A stretch of DNA of 64,000 nt from Hevea brasiliensis (lineage: Eukaryota; Streptophyta; Magnoliopsida; Malpighiales; Euphorbiaceae): assembly GCF_030052815.1 (NCBI RefSeq), contig NC_079496.1, forward strand, positions 16,581,100 to 16,645,099, given 5' to 3'. A program made the translations under genes and the position numbers. The notes below the pieces were generated by a model that was not told the origin of the DNA, did not search any database, and was given only the letters and a program-made list of their open reading frames with translations. Of this stretch, positions 1 through 15,715 are shown piece by piece. Within the stretch, counting starts at the first letter, position 1. Each line of letters opens with the position of its first letter.

Positions 1-1289
1 ACATTGCAGGCTTTTTACCGATCTGCCCTCCTCCCTGAAGAATTGGAAGAATCGCTTCTTCATTCTGAGGAGCAAAATTCCGAACGGCTTTGAGGGCTTC
101 CCTCGCAGCTGGCTGCATCAGGGTCCCTTGCTTTCGAAGCACATCGCCCTGAGTAGAGAAGAGGGTGCAATGGTGATGGAGTTGAAGGATCAGGCGTCCA
201 GAGAGAAGTTCTCTTGTTTGGATGCAGTGATGGCAGAGCTGCATCATTGGACTATGCAGCTGGTCACCGGCCAAGATCGTGGGCTTCAACTCTCTGACCT
301 CGGCATCGGTATTTTCTATATCTCAGATCTTCGGACCTTAGCGATCTCACTGACCTCTTCTTTGTGCAGGTATGGCAAGCGGCGAAGCTTCCAAGGAGAG
401 CCGGAAGCGGAAGAGAGAGATCTCCCAGAAAGTACGGGAGATGAAGCGGGCTGAGGCTCTGCAGACGCCCGGTCATGAGCCCAGGGAAATACAAGGAGGC
501 TCGTCTCAACCTTCAGGACCACCGATCATAGAAGTGGTTCGGTCTCCTCCTCGCCAAGAAGAGCCGCCTCCACCTCCTCCAGTCGCTTCGAGTGCGGAAG
601 GGGGTCCTTCTCAACCCTCCGTGAGGACCCTTTCCCGGGGCGCTTAAGTTCTGATCAACTCGCTGGAGAAGAACCGGACTGTTCGGGAGAATCCGGGCTT
701 AGCCAAGGTTTTGGGTGCCTCAATCTGCCTTCGAGACGATCAGGATAGGCTGTCCCCGGACAATCTTGATGACATCCTGACCCGATCTATGAGCCTGAAC
801 GTGGAGTGCTTGGTGAACCAGCACATTGTCCGGGAGAAGGCTCACCACCTGGGTAAGGAGGTCGAGAAGATGGGTCATGAGGTGGCTTCTCTCCGATCCC
901 AACTTTCATCCGCTCAGGACTACATATCTCAAATTGAGGGGCAAATGAAGTTCTATGAGGATAAGCTGGCTGAGCAAGCTCAAGTTCTGGCCGAGCAAGA
1001 TCATATTCTTAAAGAAGTTCGGGCACTCTGAGCTGGTAAAGTTGCTCACCTCACTGAGGAGCTCAGAGCAAAAGAAGAAGAGGCGGTGACAAGGGAGGCC
1101 GGTGCTTATGTGAATGCTCATAGGGATCTCCTAGCCGAGCTCAGGAAGCGATATCCCGAGGAGGACTTCTCTTGGATGGTAGATCTGGCTCCCCAGGACG
1201 AAGGTGAGGATAGTGAGGAGGAGGGTGAGGGTGAGAGAGGAAGCGATCAAAATGTAGATCAGGCTGGGGGTGATTCTCCAGCCGAATGA
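1..1289 (+). pseudogene. 3' part of a transposon-type coiled-coil gene (decayed)
   Basis: Several open stretches (128-454, 372-647, 711-1031, 1086-1289) read as one broken gene. Near 370 an intron-like acceptor (pyrimidine tract, then TTTGTGCAG) precedes an ATG-led segment rich in Lys/Arg and Pro/Ser. The 711-1120 part is a heptad-like charged coiled coil (for example HHLGKEVEKMGHEVASLRSQ). The C-terminus is strongly acidic (runs of Glu/Asp near 1200-1240) and ends at a stop at 1289. A TGA at 1029-1031, probably from CGA, interrupts the coiled coil. This composition is typical of the extra 'plant transposon protein' ORFs of large gypsy or DNA elements in dicots. No catalytic motif is visible. 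The transposon assignment is inference, and the 5' end lies outside the window. Confidence 0.5.
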
Positions 1290-1883
1290 CTTGTACAAAT
1301 TTCAAATGAAATGAAGTTTTCCCTTTTGTTTAATGAATGGGTGTGATCAGAAAAACTCTAATTTGCATAAGCACTTGATTGTCTGAGCATATTAAAACAA
1401 CAACTGAAAGTGATTATTGATCTAAGTGTAAGAGGTCGGAAAACACAATAAGCATGAGATCGGCAGGGAACCAACGCTAAACGGGACTTGATTAAAATTG
1501 GAAATTTGACTTGAACACTTAAGATCGGGATCATTATTAAACCGGATTGGAACTTTGACTTTATCAAACGATTATTTCCAAACTTTTTAAAAGGGAGATC
1601 GGCAATAAGACTGGCGACATGAAAACCTGACGTTGGTTTGGTTTCATCAAACAAGAGATCGAAAATGTGATTGACTTGGCCAAAGAACTCGGTAATTGAT
1701 TTGAGAGACCGGTGAGGCTTTAATTGATGGGGACTTAGTATGGATTCTGTTCTTTTTGAAGAGGGGTCAGAAATGTGGTTGTTTGGCAAGGAGAGATCGG
1801 AAATGTGATTGAACGACATGTGGATTTGGTCTTGGAGATCGATTTCTAAGTCTTTTTGATTTCAGGGATCGACCAAAATATGG
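1290..1883. repeat. Non-coding tail with recurring GAGATCGG motif
   Basis: No gene is seen. The stretch carries GAGATCGG or close variants near 1454, 1523, 1594, 1653, 1793 and 1834, spaced mostly 30-90 bases apart, in otherwise AT-rich sequence. It is probably the 3' non-coding part or LTR of the element whose ORF ends at 1289. It ends at GGTGTCGACA, where the next repeat begins. Confidence 0.35.
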
Positions 1884-3541
1884 TGTCGACAAGTAGTAAA
1901 GAAATGATATCTTCCCAGAGAGATTTGTTGTTTGAGTACCAAACTATAAAAGTTATGATTATTTAGACTATCGATAATTTGTGCCAAAAAAATAGAGTAA
2001 GAGATACAGCAAATTAAATTGGGAAAATAAAGAAATTATGATGAATGGAGTAATTAAAATTCTAAGCACTATACTAATTTACTAAAATTTCAGCAAGTAA
2101 CAAAAGATTTAATTAATTAATGTTAAAAATTGATTTCAGAGTTGAGGTTCATGAAGTAAATTTTATTGGGATTTGGATAGGCAAAGCCAAGATTAAGGGA
2201 AATACAAGTTTGAAGGAAGTTGATTCTGATTTCCTTTAATTTCTCTTTCAAGCAAACTAAAGAGTGTTTTAAAGGAAACTAAACCCCATTCTCATGCGAT
2301 GTTTAATCACCCAAAACCCTTTAGCATTTTAATTAACTTGGAATTCCTCTTAACCCACTAGTTTATTTCTAACACTAGGTGATTAAGTTCATTATCTTGA
2401 TTATCTATCATAGATTTTCACTTCTCGGTCCTTCAATCTAAGATTAAGAACAAAACCCAAAGGGTACCAACAATGGGTATGTAAATAAGCACACAAGATA
2501 AGAATCAAAGCTTATATATACTAAAATTTGATTAAAACCAGTCCAAATCCACAAATAAAACTTAAATCATTACACCCAACTCTGAAATCTTAAGTATCTA
2601 CTCACTCATGCTTGTATTTACAAGTAGAAAATATGAAATAGAGCAAGAAAACATGAAAATAAGACTAAAAATAAAAGAACCCAGAAGAAGAGAATCTAAA
2701 TCTCTGAAAATGGAAGATGGAAAACGTCACTCTGCTAGTGTTCTTCCTCCAAAAATGGCGTGATTCCCTCTTTCTTCCTCTCTCTTTTGATTTTTCTTTC
2801 TCTTCCTCCTTATGGTAAAAATGAGAACATGATGCTTATATATCCCCTCAAGGTTTGCCCTAAAAATAGTCTCTAAAGGGATAAGGACAAAAGGTGTAAA
2901 AGGTGTGAAAAGAGAAAATTTTTTCATATCAGCAAATCTGCCAGCGCCATCCCACATGCCTCATGTTGATTTAAGTTGTTTTTCACATGCCTCATGTTGA
3001 TTCGGAGGAGGAACCTTTAGATTCTGCACGACCAGCTACACGGGGCATGTGGGAGTCCTTGAAAGTCTCGGCGTGTTTTGCTCCAAAATCTCTGTTTACA
3101 CGACCCGCCACACGGGGCATGTTGAGGCCCTTGAAACTTTCGACGTGTTTTGTTCCGAAGTCTCTATTTACACGACCTTGTGTGAATTTACATGCCTCAT
3201 GTGGATTCTTGTTGGCTAACTCTTATCTTCACATGACCTTCAATACAGAGCATATTGAGGCCCTTGAAAGTCTCGGCTGGTCTTCTCCTTTAAGCGAATT
3301 TTCTTCACTTTTCACACTACTTTAAGCTTCCAAATCACTTTGAATTTCTTCTATATGGACCTTTTTGCCTTTAAACCTTATTAAAACCTATAAAAAACAT
3401 TAAGATTCCAAAAATCAAATATAATGAAACTAAAATTAACAAATTAACTAAAATAAGCATTAAAAGCATAAAATTACTAAACTAAAAAGGCAAAATTGAT
3501 GCAAAACTACCCTAAAATATCTATATAAAATGGGTTTATCA
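1884..3541 (-). mobile_element. LTR-like repeat, copy 1 (gypsy type, - strand)
   Basis: On the - strand this 1.66-kb block begins TGATAAACCC and ends TTGTCGACA, giving TG...CA ends. A second copy lies at 39678-46410 (interrupted): the two share the block with AAGCAAACTAAAGAG-type sequence, the 'missing aid' AT-rich tail and the GATGCAAAACTA segment near the right end. The ends resemble LTRs of large non-chromovirus gypsy elements, an inference from end sequence only. No matching flanking duplication was found: TATGG on the left, ATTGA on the right. It abuts the gypsy reverse transcriptase reading frame at 3542, so it may have inserted there or been joined by recombination. Confidence 0.55.
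3027..3186. repeat. 72-bp tandem repeats inside the LTR-like repeat
   Basis: Units start at 3027, 3099 and 3171 with CACGACC; the first two are followed by CACGGGGCATGT. The first two units are complete (72 bp each) and the third diverges after about 10 bases. Because 72 is a multiple of three, an open frame (2987-3325, + strand) runs through them. That frame is best read as a by-product of the repeat and not a gene. A related shorter motif, CATGCCTCATGT, recurs near 2955, 2984 and 3190. Confidence 0.75.
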
Positions 3542-6190
3542 ATTGACTACAGAAAACTAAACAAGGTGACAGGTAAGAATAAGTATCCGCTCCCTCAGAT
3601 TAATGACTTGTTTGATCAACTGCAAGGAGCAAGATACTTCTCTAAATAGACATACAATCGGGCTAGCATCAGCTGAGGATAAAGAGTGAGAATGTGCCAA
3701 AAATAGTATTCAGGACTAGGTATGGTCATTATGAGTTCTTGGTGATGTCATTTGGACTCACTAATGCACCAGCAGCTTTTATGGATTTAATAAACAGGAT
3801 GTTTAGACCATTCTTGGAATTCTTTGTCATTGTTTTCATAGATGACATTTTGGTATATTCCCAAACTAAAGAAGAACATGCTTCGCATTTAAGGATGGTG
3901 TTATAGACTTCGAGGGAATATCAGTTGAATGCTAAATTTTCAAAGTGTGAGTTCTGACTGGAGAGTATTTCGTTCTTGGGACATGTGATCTCTAGTGAAG
4001 GTATTCAGGAAGATCCCAGGAAAATTAAAATAGTAATTGATTGGCTTAAGCCTACTACAGTCACCGAAGTGTAAAGTTTTCTAGGCTTAGTAGGTTATTA
4101 TAGACGCTTTATACATTACTTCTCTAGGATAACAACTCCTTTGACACGATTGACTCGAAAGAATGTCCCATTTTTTTGGTCAGATGAGTGTGAGGAAAGC
4201 TTTTAAAAGCTTAAGGACTATTTAACTATAGCTCCTGTGTTGACTTTGCCTATGAGTGGAAAAGTATATACAATATACTGCGATGCTTCTAGAGTTAGGT
4301 TGGGGTGTGTTTTGATGCAGCATGATAAAGTGGTAGCTTATACTTTGAGGCAGTTAAAGAAGCACGAACAGAATTACTCCACTCATGATTTGGAAATGGC
4401 AGTTGTAGCTTTTACACTAAAAATTTAGAGGCACTACCTTTATGATAAAATGTACGAGATATACACCGACTATAAAAGCTTAGAGTATATCTTTCAATAG
4501 AGGGACTTAAATTTGAGGTAGAAGAGATGGATGGAGCTTCTAAAGGACTATGACTACATTATCCAGTATTACCCTGGTAAAGCAAATGTGGTGGTAGATG
4601 CTTTGAGTAGAAAGTCTTCTGGTAGCTTGGCTCATATAACAATTGAGAGGAGACCATTGACACAGGAATTGCATGAACTACTAGATTAGGGTTTGATTTT
4701 GGATATAGCTGCTTCGGGTACACTTTTGGCTTATTTTAGAGTGCGGCTAGATCTGCGACGTAGAATTAGAGTTTTCCAGCACAAGGACCCACAGTTAATG
4801 TGGATCATGAAAAGGATGCAATAGGGAGAAGATTTGAATTTGGGTTTGATGAATATGGTACCCTTATGCAAGGCTCTAGGATATGTGTGCCTGATGTGGA
4901 TAACCTAAGAAATGAGATTATGCAAGAGGCACACTATACACCTTATAATGTTCACCCAGGATCTACAAAGATGTACCATGATATGAAGAATAGGTACTAG
5001 TGGAGTGGTATGAAGAGAGACATAGCAGACTTTGTGTCTAAGTGCCTAACTTATCAGAAAGTAAAGTTTGAGTATCAGAGGCCATTAGGAAAGTTGCAGG
5101 AGATTCCCATTCCTGAATGGAAGTGGAAAATGATCACTATAGACTTTGTGACGGGGTTGCCTCGTACTATCTGAGGGTATGATTCCATATGGGTAATTGT
5201 GGATCATTTGACCAAGTTGGCTCACTTTTTATCTATAAGGACCACCTATTCTATTGCTCAGTATGCGAGGTTGTATATTCCTAAGATAGTCAAATTATAT
5301 GAAATCCTTATTTTTGTAATATCTGACAGAGGAACCCATTTCACTTCTCAGTTTTAGAGGAAGCTTCAGGAAGCACTTAGCACATAGCTAAATTTTAGTA
5401 CAGCTTTCCACCCACAGACAGATGGGCAATCTGAGAGGATGATACAGACATTAGAGAATGTGCTTCACATATGTGTCATAGATTTTGGAAGTTAGTGAGT
5501 TGATCAGCTACTATTAGTGAAATTTGCTTATAATAATAGTTATCATTCCAGTATTGGAATGGCACCCTATGAGCCATTATATGACATGAAGTGTAGATCT
5601 CCTCTGTGTTGGACAAAAGTTGAAGAGGCGAGAGTACATGATTTAAATCTGGTGCAGTATGCGTCAGAGATGATTCCTTTGATCAGGGAACGTTTAAGAA
5701 CAGCTTTTAGTAGGCAGAAGAGTTATGTAGATCTGAGGCAGAAAGACATGAAATTTGCAATGAGTGATTATGTATTCTTAAAGGTTTCTCCTATGAAAGG
5801 GGTTGTGAAATTTGGAAAGAAAGGCAAGTTGGAATCCCATTACATAAGACCTTTTGAGATCACAGACAGAATGGGAGCGGTAGCCTACCAGTTGGAGTTG
5901 CCACCAAATCTTTCTCATGTCCATCCAGTGTTTCATATTTCCATACTTAGGAAATATATTCTTGATCCTTCTCATGTGTTGCAACCAGACACAATAGAAT
6001 TAAATGAGAACTTGACCTTTGAGGAGCAGTCAGTAGTTATAGTAGACAATCAGATGAGACAGCTTTAGTCAAAGCAGACGCCTATGGTTAAAGTACTGAG
6101 AAGAGTCAATCTGTGGAGGAATACGCCTGGGAGTCAGAGCAGGATATGTGCAACAAGTACCCATACTTGTTTGGTATATAACTTAGTGTT
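3542..6190 (+). pseudogene. Ty3/gypsy chromovirus-like pol (RT, RNase H, integrase), 5' truncated
   Basis: The frame opens inside reverse transcriptase at DYRKLNKVT and continues through FIDDILVYS near 3838 (the catalytic FxDD box). RNase H contains YTIYCDAS and the [12 protein letters not shown] end near 4600. Integrase carries the HPGSTKMYHDMK segment, DFVTGLP, SDRGTHF and HPQTDGQSERM near 5410. The C-terminus (5517-6068) reads GKLESHYIRPFEI, then LSHVHPVFHISILRKY, typical of the Tekay/Del group of plant chromoviruses. Many in-frame stops and at least one frameshift near 6100 make it non-functional; after the shift the frame VEEYAWESEQDM resumes. Gag, protease and the start of RT are missing because the sequence abuts the repeat ending at 3541. 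Confidence 0.88.
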
Positions 6191-6230
6191 ATTGTTTTGC
6201 CTTGTGTAAAATTCGAGGACGAATTTTTTG

Positions 6231-6244
6231 TAAGGAGGAAAAAA
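6231..6244 (+). other. Polypurine tract of the gypsy element
   Basis: AAGGAGGAAAAAA immediately precedes the inferred 3' LTR start. It would prime plus-strand DNA synthesis. The preceding sequence CGAGGACGAATTTTTTGTAAGG is a common pre-LTR motif of this gypsy group, recognised from general knowledge. Confidence 0.65.
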
Positions 6245-9200
6245 TATAATATCCTGAATTTTTAAATAATTATTTTATGTGTAAATTTTGATATTTTAAT
6301 ATATTATGCTATGTAATTTGACTTTTTCTAGATTTTTAAACCTATAATTAAATTTAATGATTTTTAAAAATTAATTTAAAGACCACGTGGCAAGTTTAAA
6401 AATATATTTGGACTTCATAAATTTTTTTGAGTTTTTTTATAATTTTTTCAAAATTTTTGAGTCTCATTTTGGGTCCTAGGGCAAAGTAAAAATTAAATTT
6501 TGAGTGTTCTAAATCAGACTAGTAGAATTGAATAGGATCGGATCAGACCAATTGAATCGGATAGACCCTTTCTTTTTTCCCCTCCCCTTTTCTCCCGCAC
6601 ATTGGGCTCTCCTCCTTCTCGCTTCTTTTTCTCTCTCCTCCCTCACTCCCATTGCCCCTGCCGCCATCGCCTCGTTTTTCGGCCAAAAAACGAGTCCAAA
6701 CTTCCTCCCTTCCTTCTGCACAACTTTTCGACTTCTCTTGCTATTTTCAGTGGTTCTGGCCACCAATCAGATTGGGTTTTATCCCAATTGTGTTTTACTC
6801 CTCAAGAGCTTTCCATATACACCAATTTTATCAATTTTCATTGAGTTGTTTATGTGAATCGAGCTGGAAAGTTTTAACCCTTTTAGACTTTTGGATTAGA
6901 TTTCTCCCAAACTGTGAACCCAACTAAAATTCCGAGACCACCAGTGTGCTCTATTCGTCAAGAACTTCGCAATGGCACTAATTTAAAATTTTTTCTACAT
7001 CGAAAATTCAATGAGTCCCATAAACTTACCAATGATTTTTTGAGTCTTTAATGAATCTTTTTAATTAAATAAAAAATTATATTCTAACTTTTGGTATTGT
7101 TAGCTTCACGAAGGTGTTCTTGTTTTTAAGAAATTCTACCAGCGATTGAGATTGCATTTTTGGGTCAGACACACGGGTTACGGGATCCACTTCGAAAGTG
7201 GGTCAATATTATAGTGCTTTCCACCATTTTCAGATGCACCAGATGCATTCTAGGTATCAGAATTGATATAGGTAAACCCGAACTCTAAATGTCCGATTTT
7301 ACCTAAGGTTGAGTTTAGAATAAAATTCATAAAATATTCATGGGTACTTAGAAAATTATGATTCTAATTGTATTAGTATAATAGCATTGTTAAGGATTGC
7401 GAGGCATGATTATAGAATTTTTGGAGTTAGTTTGAATAGTTTTTGCAGAATGTTAGTTTTAAGCTTAGTAGCTGAATAGTGTAAATATATGAGTTTTGGC
7501 TGTTGTTGATGAAAGCCTAGCTGAATCACTAAGGATGGATATGTTAGGTTCAGCCAAGCATGAAAGATCTATTCCAGCAACCAAGATTAACTCTAGCAAC
7601 TCAAACTCACTTAAATATAACCAAACAAATCACAACACTAATTTAGAGAAGAGAAACTTTAAATATATTAACTAACAAAAATAGATTACAAAGAGTCAAA
7701 GCACTTAAAACAAAATGACAACTTATGCTAAGTAATCTCAAGTATATACTTAAGATAATGCAAGTGACAAACTTGTATTGAATCTAAGTTCTAGGTGGAA
7801 CTTAGCAAAGAACATAACCTCACTTAAGAGTATTTGAGCTTAAGCTCTTACAAATTCTCTCTAATGGAGTTCTAAAAACATGAAACCTGATCTTCCCCAG
7901 CAAAATGAAGAAGAAAGAGTTTATATGGCTATTTGGCTAAGCATGACAAATGTCTAATGGTCCATGCTTGGCTGGTTGTTACGCAACACCTTTCCTTAAA
8001 TGTTTGAATGACTTAGCTACAAAAGGAAGGCCTCCAACATCAGATTTCTTCCCTCAAAGTCTGCCATTATCTTGTAACTAGATTTGGAACTTTAGCTTTT
8101 ACTAAAAATGTAAAAAAGTTAGATAATGACATCTCCCACTCATCATTTGTACAATGGATAATGACTTGAACCAAAGTGGTAGGTGAGCATGCCAACATAT
8201 CATCCACATGTGCCGCCACCTAATCCAAGCTACTACGTTACCATCCACATGGCATACCACGTGGCATGCCAAGTCAGCAAGCCTCCAAATAGCTTCCTTC
8301 CATTTCAGTTAAGCTAGGATCATCTTGAATATGTACTTGTAATATTGTAAAGCACTCCAATTGACTCTCCATAGTGTTGGCCAAATGTGTTAGGGCTTTT
8401 TGCTCCATGATTAGTGCTTGCAAAGCTTTAGCTCTTAACCTTGTTATGGCTCCTTTGAATTGTGGTGCTTCAAGGTCTACCATAATGTCATCATCAGTTG
8501 TGGCAGGCCCAGGAAGGGCATTATGTTATGGTTGTGTTGTGAGCCTAACGCCTTTGGATTAGGAAATGTTATTTGAACTGTTTTGTAGGTTGAGTAGGTC
8601 CTAGGAATAGGAGAAACTCTGCCAAATTTCTAGCATAAAATTTAGGGTCTCCTTAACTCTTTAAGTTCTTGTTTTATTTAATATTGATAAATTTATGAAT
8701 ATAATTATTTAGGTGATCCAAGTCAACATTTCTCCTCTTCTCAGCCACCTCAGTGATTTTTGGTTAATCTGTAAGTTGATATAAATTTTAATTGTAATTT
8801 CAATAATATTAATTTATATTCAATGCATGCTCATACATTCACATATATGTATATATTTAATTATTTACATGTTAGGCATATTCCTTTGCTGTATATATTA
8901 ATGTGCTTGTTTGTGGATGTCGCCTTAAGGTAATTTGGAGCTGTGTGTGTGTTGGTGTGAGTATGATGTGGATATGGATATGGTAGGATGAGTAGTCACG
9001 GCTAGAGCTTGATTCGTTGAGACCTGATCCTTATATATATGTATAAGTCGAGTTGAGTATGACTTTGAGTTGATCGCGCTGACCCCTGCACTTAGATTAT
9101 TAAGCAAAAGACCGGTTTGAGTTGACTTCGCTACTAGGTATTGGATCAAGAGAGCTGTAAAGAGGATCAGCTCTCATACATGTATTGACGAGACTCACGA

Positions 9201-9878
9201 GTGTATGCGTGCTTTAAATTATCTTTTGTGCGAATATTGTTTGAAACTATGTGATTATATTGCATTTCATACATAGGAAAGTATTAGGTTTAGATTGTTG
9301 TAGAAATTATATTTAAAATCAATATCTTACTCTATGCGTCGAGCGCTCACCCATATTTAACTATTTTTCCTCAGGTGACGGGTGGACTTATTGAGAATAA
9401 CCTGCTTTCTTTTCTCATAGGTTTAACCGGAAAAGTTTAGTTTTGCTTTTATTATCTTTGTTCAATTCTAGAACTCTGCATGTACCAGTAGTTGTAATAT
9501 ATTTTTTATGGGGTTATAATAACTAAATTTTCTAGAGTTATAAACTTACTTATGTGAGATAGCTTGGATGCATATGCTATATATTACTGTGGATGGAGGA
9601 AGCTGAGCTCTCAGATGTTTATTTATCTATTTGAAGATTGTGAGGGTGAGCTGAGCTTCCCAAATTTTTGATATTGTGTGTTACAGGTCGGGTGAGTTAG
9701 TACTCTTCGTTGAATAGTTCAATTTATAGCCAAACTCTATATGTTTATTTTCTTGAAGTTGGGCTACTTCTATGGGTTTAAGGTTTGGGTTAGAATAGCT
9801 AGGCTTACTACAGGCTTTAGGGGCCTTATGCTGACCCAAGTCCTAGTATCAGTCCGGCCCAGAAATCGTGTTATGACA
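6245..9878 (+). repeat. 3' LTR of the gypsy element (with nested fragment)
   Basis: It starts TATAATATCCTGA (probably TGTAATATCC with a G-to-A change) and ends GTGTTATGACA. It contains the pyrimidine-rich tract around 6560-6730 and the segment GGTCCTAGGAATAGGAGAAACTCTGCC near 8595, both usual in these LTRs. It is about 3.6 kb long, but roughly 1 kb (about 7505-8500) is foreign sequence. ORFs at 6509-6927 are chance frames within the LTR. No 5' partner lies in the window. Confidence 0.7.
7505..8500 (-). mobile_element. Inverted gypsy-derived fragment inside the LTR
   Basis: On the - strand an open stretch (8274-8483) encodes APQFKGAITRLRAKALQ followed by a helical segment. This resembles the G-P-[LIM]-T-R-x-R-A-K box found at the C-terminal end of many plant gypsy polyproteins. 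The rest on the - strand reads like a non-coding LTR/leader, with CCACGTGG-containing sequence near 8255. The - strand would end TTTCATCAACA near 7505. Exact boundaries and flanking duplications could not be settled. Confidence 0.4.
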
Positions 9879-10085
9879 GCTAATAACATTTGCAATACAA
9901 AATATGATGTTTGGTAACGTCAAGACCAATTGTTCCTAAGCTGGATGTTCTGTTCCATTTACAAAACTCTCCTAACCCAAGTCATCACTTCCCCAATAGC
10001 CAAGGATGCTTGGCAAAAGCATCCTAACCCAGTACTCTCCTAACCCAATGATATATTATTAAAAGCTAATATGGGTACATGCAAA
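9879..10085. other. Unassigned spacer
   Basis: No coding potential is seen. The segment CTCCTAACCCA recurs near 9968 and 10032, and CCTAACCCAGT lies between them, so this may be a small decayed repeat element. Confidence 0.25.
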
Positions 10086-10440
10086 TTTATCGGAGTATCA
10101 TGGGTAGTTTGTAATATTTACTTTTGACTAGACCAGATGTTACTTATTCTGTTAATAGTCTCTCAATTTTTACATAACCGCACCGAAGAGCATTGGACCA
10201 CTATTAAGAGAACATTGTGTTATCTACAAGACAACAAGCACTACGATATTCACTTGACAAAATCACCTTCTCATCAACTCCACACCTATAGTGATGTACA
10301 TTGGGCAAGTGACAGTGCTACCATAAGTCGACTTCCAGGTATGCAATTTTCTTGGCTCTAATCTCATTTTGTGGAACTCTAAGTGGAGGACTGTGGCTAA
10401 ATCCTCCACAGAAGCTGAATACAGGGTAATTGGTGTTGTT
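10086..10440 (+). pseudogene. Ty1/copia RT-RNase H scrap
   Basis: The reading starts at YRSIMGSL, has a stop, then YLLLTRPDVTYSVNSLSQF. It continues with HWTTIKRTLCYLQ, YSDVHWAS and, after a frameshift near 10360, KWRTVAKSSTEAEYR. These are the end of a copia reverse transcriptase and the start of its RNase H. LTRs, the rest of pol and gag are absent, so this is a fragment of an old insertion. Confidence 0.85.
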
Positions 10441-11190
10441 TCAACAAAGATAAGGATCAACACTAAAGTTGTTAACAGATTGGAATAATCTCTTTTCTCA
10501 CTATAAAAGTGAATAATTTTAGAATAGATACATAAGGAGACTCGATCTCGACACATTCCCTTCTCACACCTTACAAGTGAATAAGATCAATTAAACTGCT
10601 CCTAATTGACTTGTTTACTAACAATATTGTTGATAGCTTATTTCTTGTACATACTGTTAAAGAGATGATAATTATTCTAAACCTAATTCGATTTGTCTTG
10701 TGTAATTTTGAGCTCTTTTTTTATTATTAAAAGAATGCCTATTGTGGCCTCTGATTTAATTTTAAACTCTTTTTTTAATTAATTATATGGTAAATAGATT
10801 ATTAAAAAAAAAAGGTTTTCTTCCTTTTCCAACGATATCATGCTTTTTCTCCTTCAAATTTGTCTTCCCATTTTTTTTTAATAATTCTTTGATATTCAAA
10901 AAAATTAATATAAAATAATGCTGCTATGCACTTGCCTAAATTAATGAAGGAAACAGAATCTTTATCACTAGATTTATAATTTAGCCAACCAAAAATTTAA
11001 ATCATTGTGGGACCACATCACCACTTTGTTGATGACACTGAATTAATAAACATTTCGGTCTCTGGATAAAACGGAATCAAAATGAATCTGATGAAAATTA
11101 AATTTATATTTAATTTAAATCATTCTGAATTGAACTCCATTATACTCTAATTAAAATTTCAAAAATCTTAATAGTTTTTTAAAAAAATTT
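10441..11190. other. AT-rich upstream region of the beta-glucosidase gene
   Basis: No gene or clear mobile element is seen. The stretch is AT-rich with long A and T runs. It is the probable location of the promoter of the downstream gene. Confidence 0.4.
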
Positions 11191-11191
11191 A

Positions 11192-11201
11192 AATAATATA
11201 T
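11192..11201 (+). promoter_or_regulatory. Candidate TATA box for the beta-glucosidase gene
   Basis: AATAATATAT lies about 60 bases before the chosen ATG at 11261. Transcription starting 25-35 bases downstream would begin after the alternative in-frame ATG at 11210, which favours 11261 as the start. The surrounding sequence is AT-rich, so this is weak evidence. Confidence 0.25.
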
Positions 11202-11260
11202 GGTATAATGTGTCAGGACTACTCATGCTTCTCTGCTTTTGGTCCTTTCAAAGGAACAAT

Positions 11261-15317
<4,057 letters not shown>

Positions 15318-15715
15318 TAGTTATGCATTTATACGAGATTTAAATTTATTTATTCGAGATTTTAGCCATTAACCAATTTATATTTGGTGTTTGTGTTAGT
15401 ATTCATGCACTATAGTGAAATTAAGATCCTAATCTAATAAAAAATTATAGATTGGTTAATTAATTAAAGTTTTAATCCGATTAGGATTTCATTTAATGAA
15501 ACACTATAAATAGAGAGGTCTTAGGTAGCCCATAATTAATAATGATAATTCTGTTGAAAGAGCTAGCACTCTTCTTTTCTCCCAAAAACACGTTTTGATA
15601 GATTTTTTATACTGCAGTTCGTGTGGATCACTGTTAAAGATCGAATGTGTGAATAATTAGTGATTTTTGATGATCCAACCAAATTTATTAATTTATCTAA
15701 GCACCATAATCGTAT
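15318..15715. other. 3' flank of the glucosidase gene with LTR-like sequence
   Basis: An AATAAA-like signal (CTAATAAAAAA near 15433) could serve polyadenylation. From about 15393 the sequence changes to a block with TGTTAGTATTC, a TATA-like ACTATAAATAGAG near 15504, and a tail ending near 15660 that looks like a copia LTR with its own promoter. No coding partner is attached and the ends are not defined. Confidence 0.35.
15711..15715. repeat. Target-site duplication, left side of element Y (CGTAT)
   Basis: CGTAT directly precedes the left LTR of Y at 15716 and recurs at 30699-30703 directly after the right LTR. This matches the 5-bp duplication made by copia integrases. Confidence 0.8.

Noticed and set aside
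1358..1819. 153-codon open frame on the - strand
   Set aside because: It runs through the spaced GATCGG motif region, has no recognisable domain and unusual composition; probably chance.
2987..3325. 112-codon open frame on the + strand
   Set aside because: Produced by 72-bp tandem repeats within an LTR-like repeat; no independent sign of a gene.
6509..6927. Several overlapping open frames, one membrane-like
   Set aside because: They arise from a pyrimidine-rich LTR tract; three overlapping frames on both strands show composition bias, not coding.
11210..11260. Upstream in-frame ATG for the beta-glucosidase
   Set aside because: It would put extra residues ahead of an already good signal peptide and lies very close to the candidate TATA box; 11261 is preferred.
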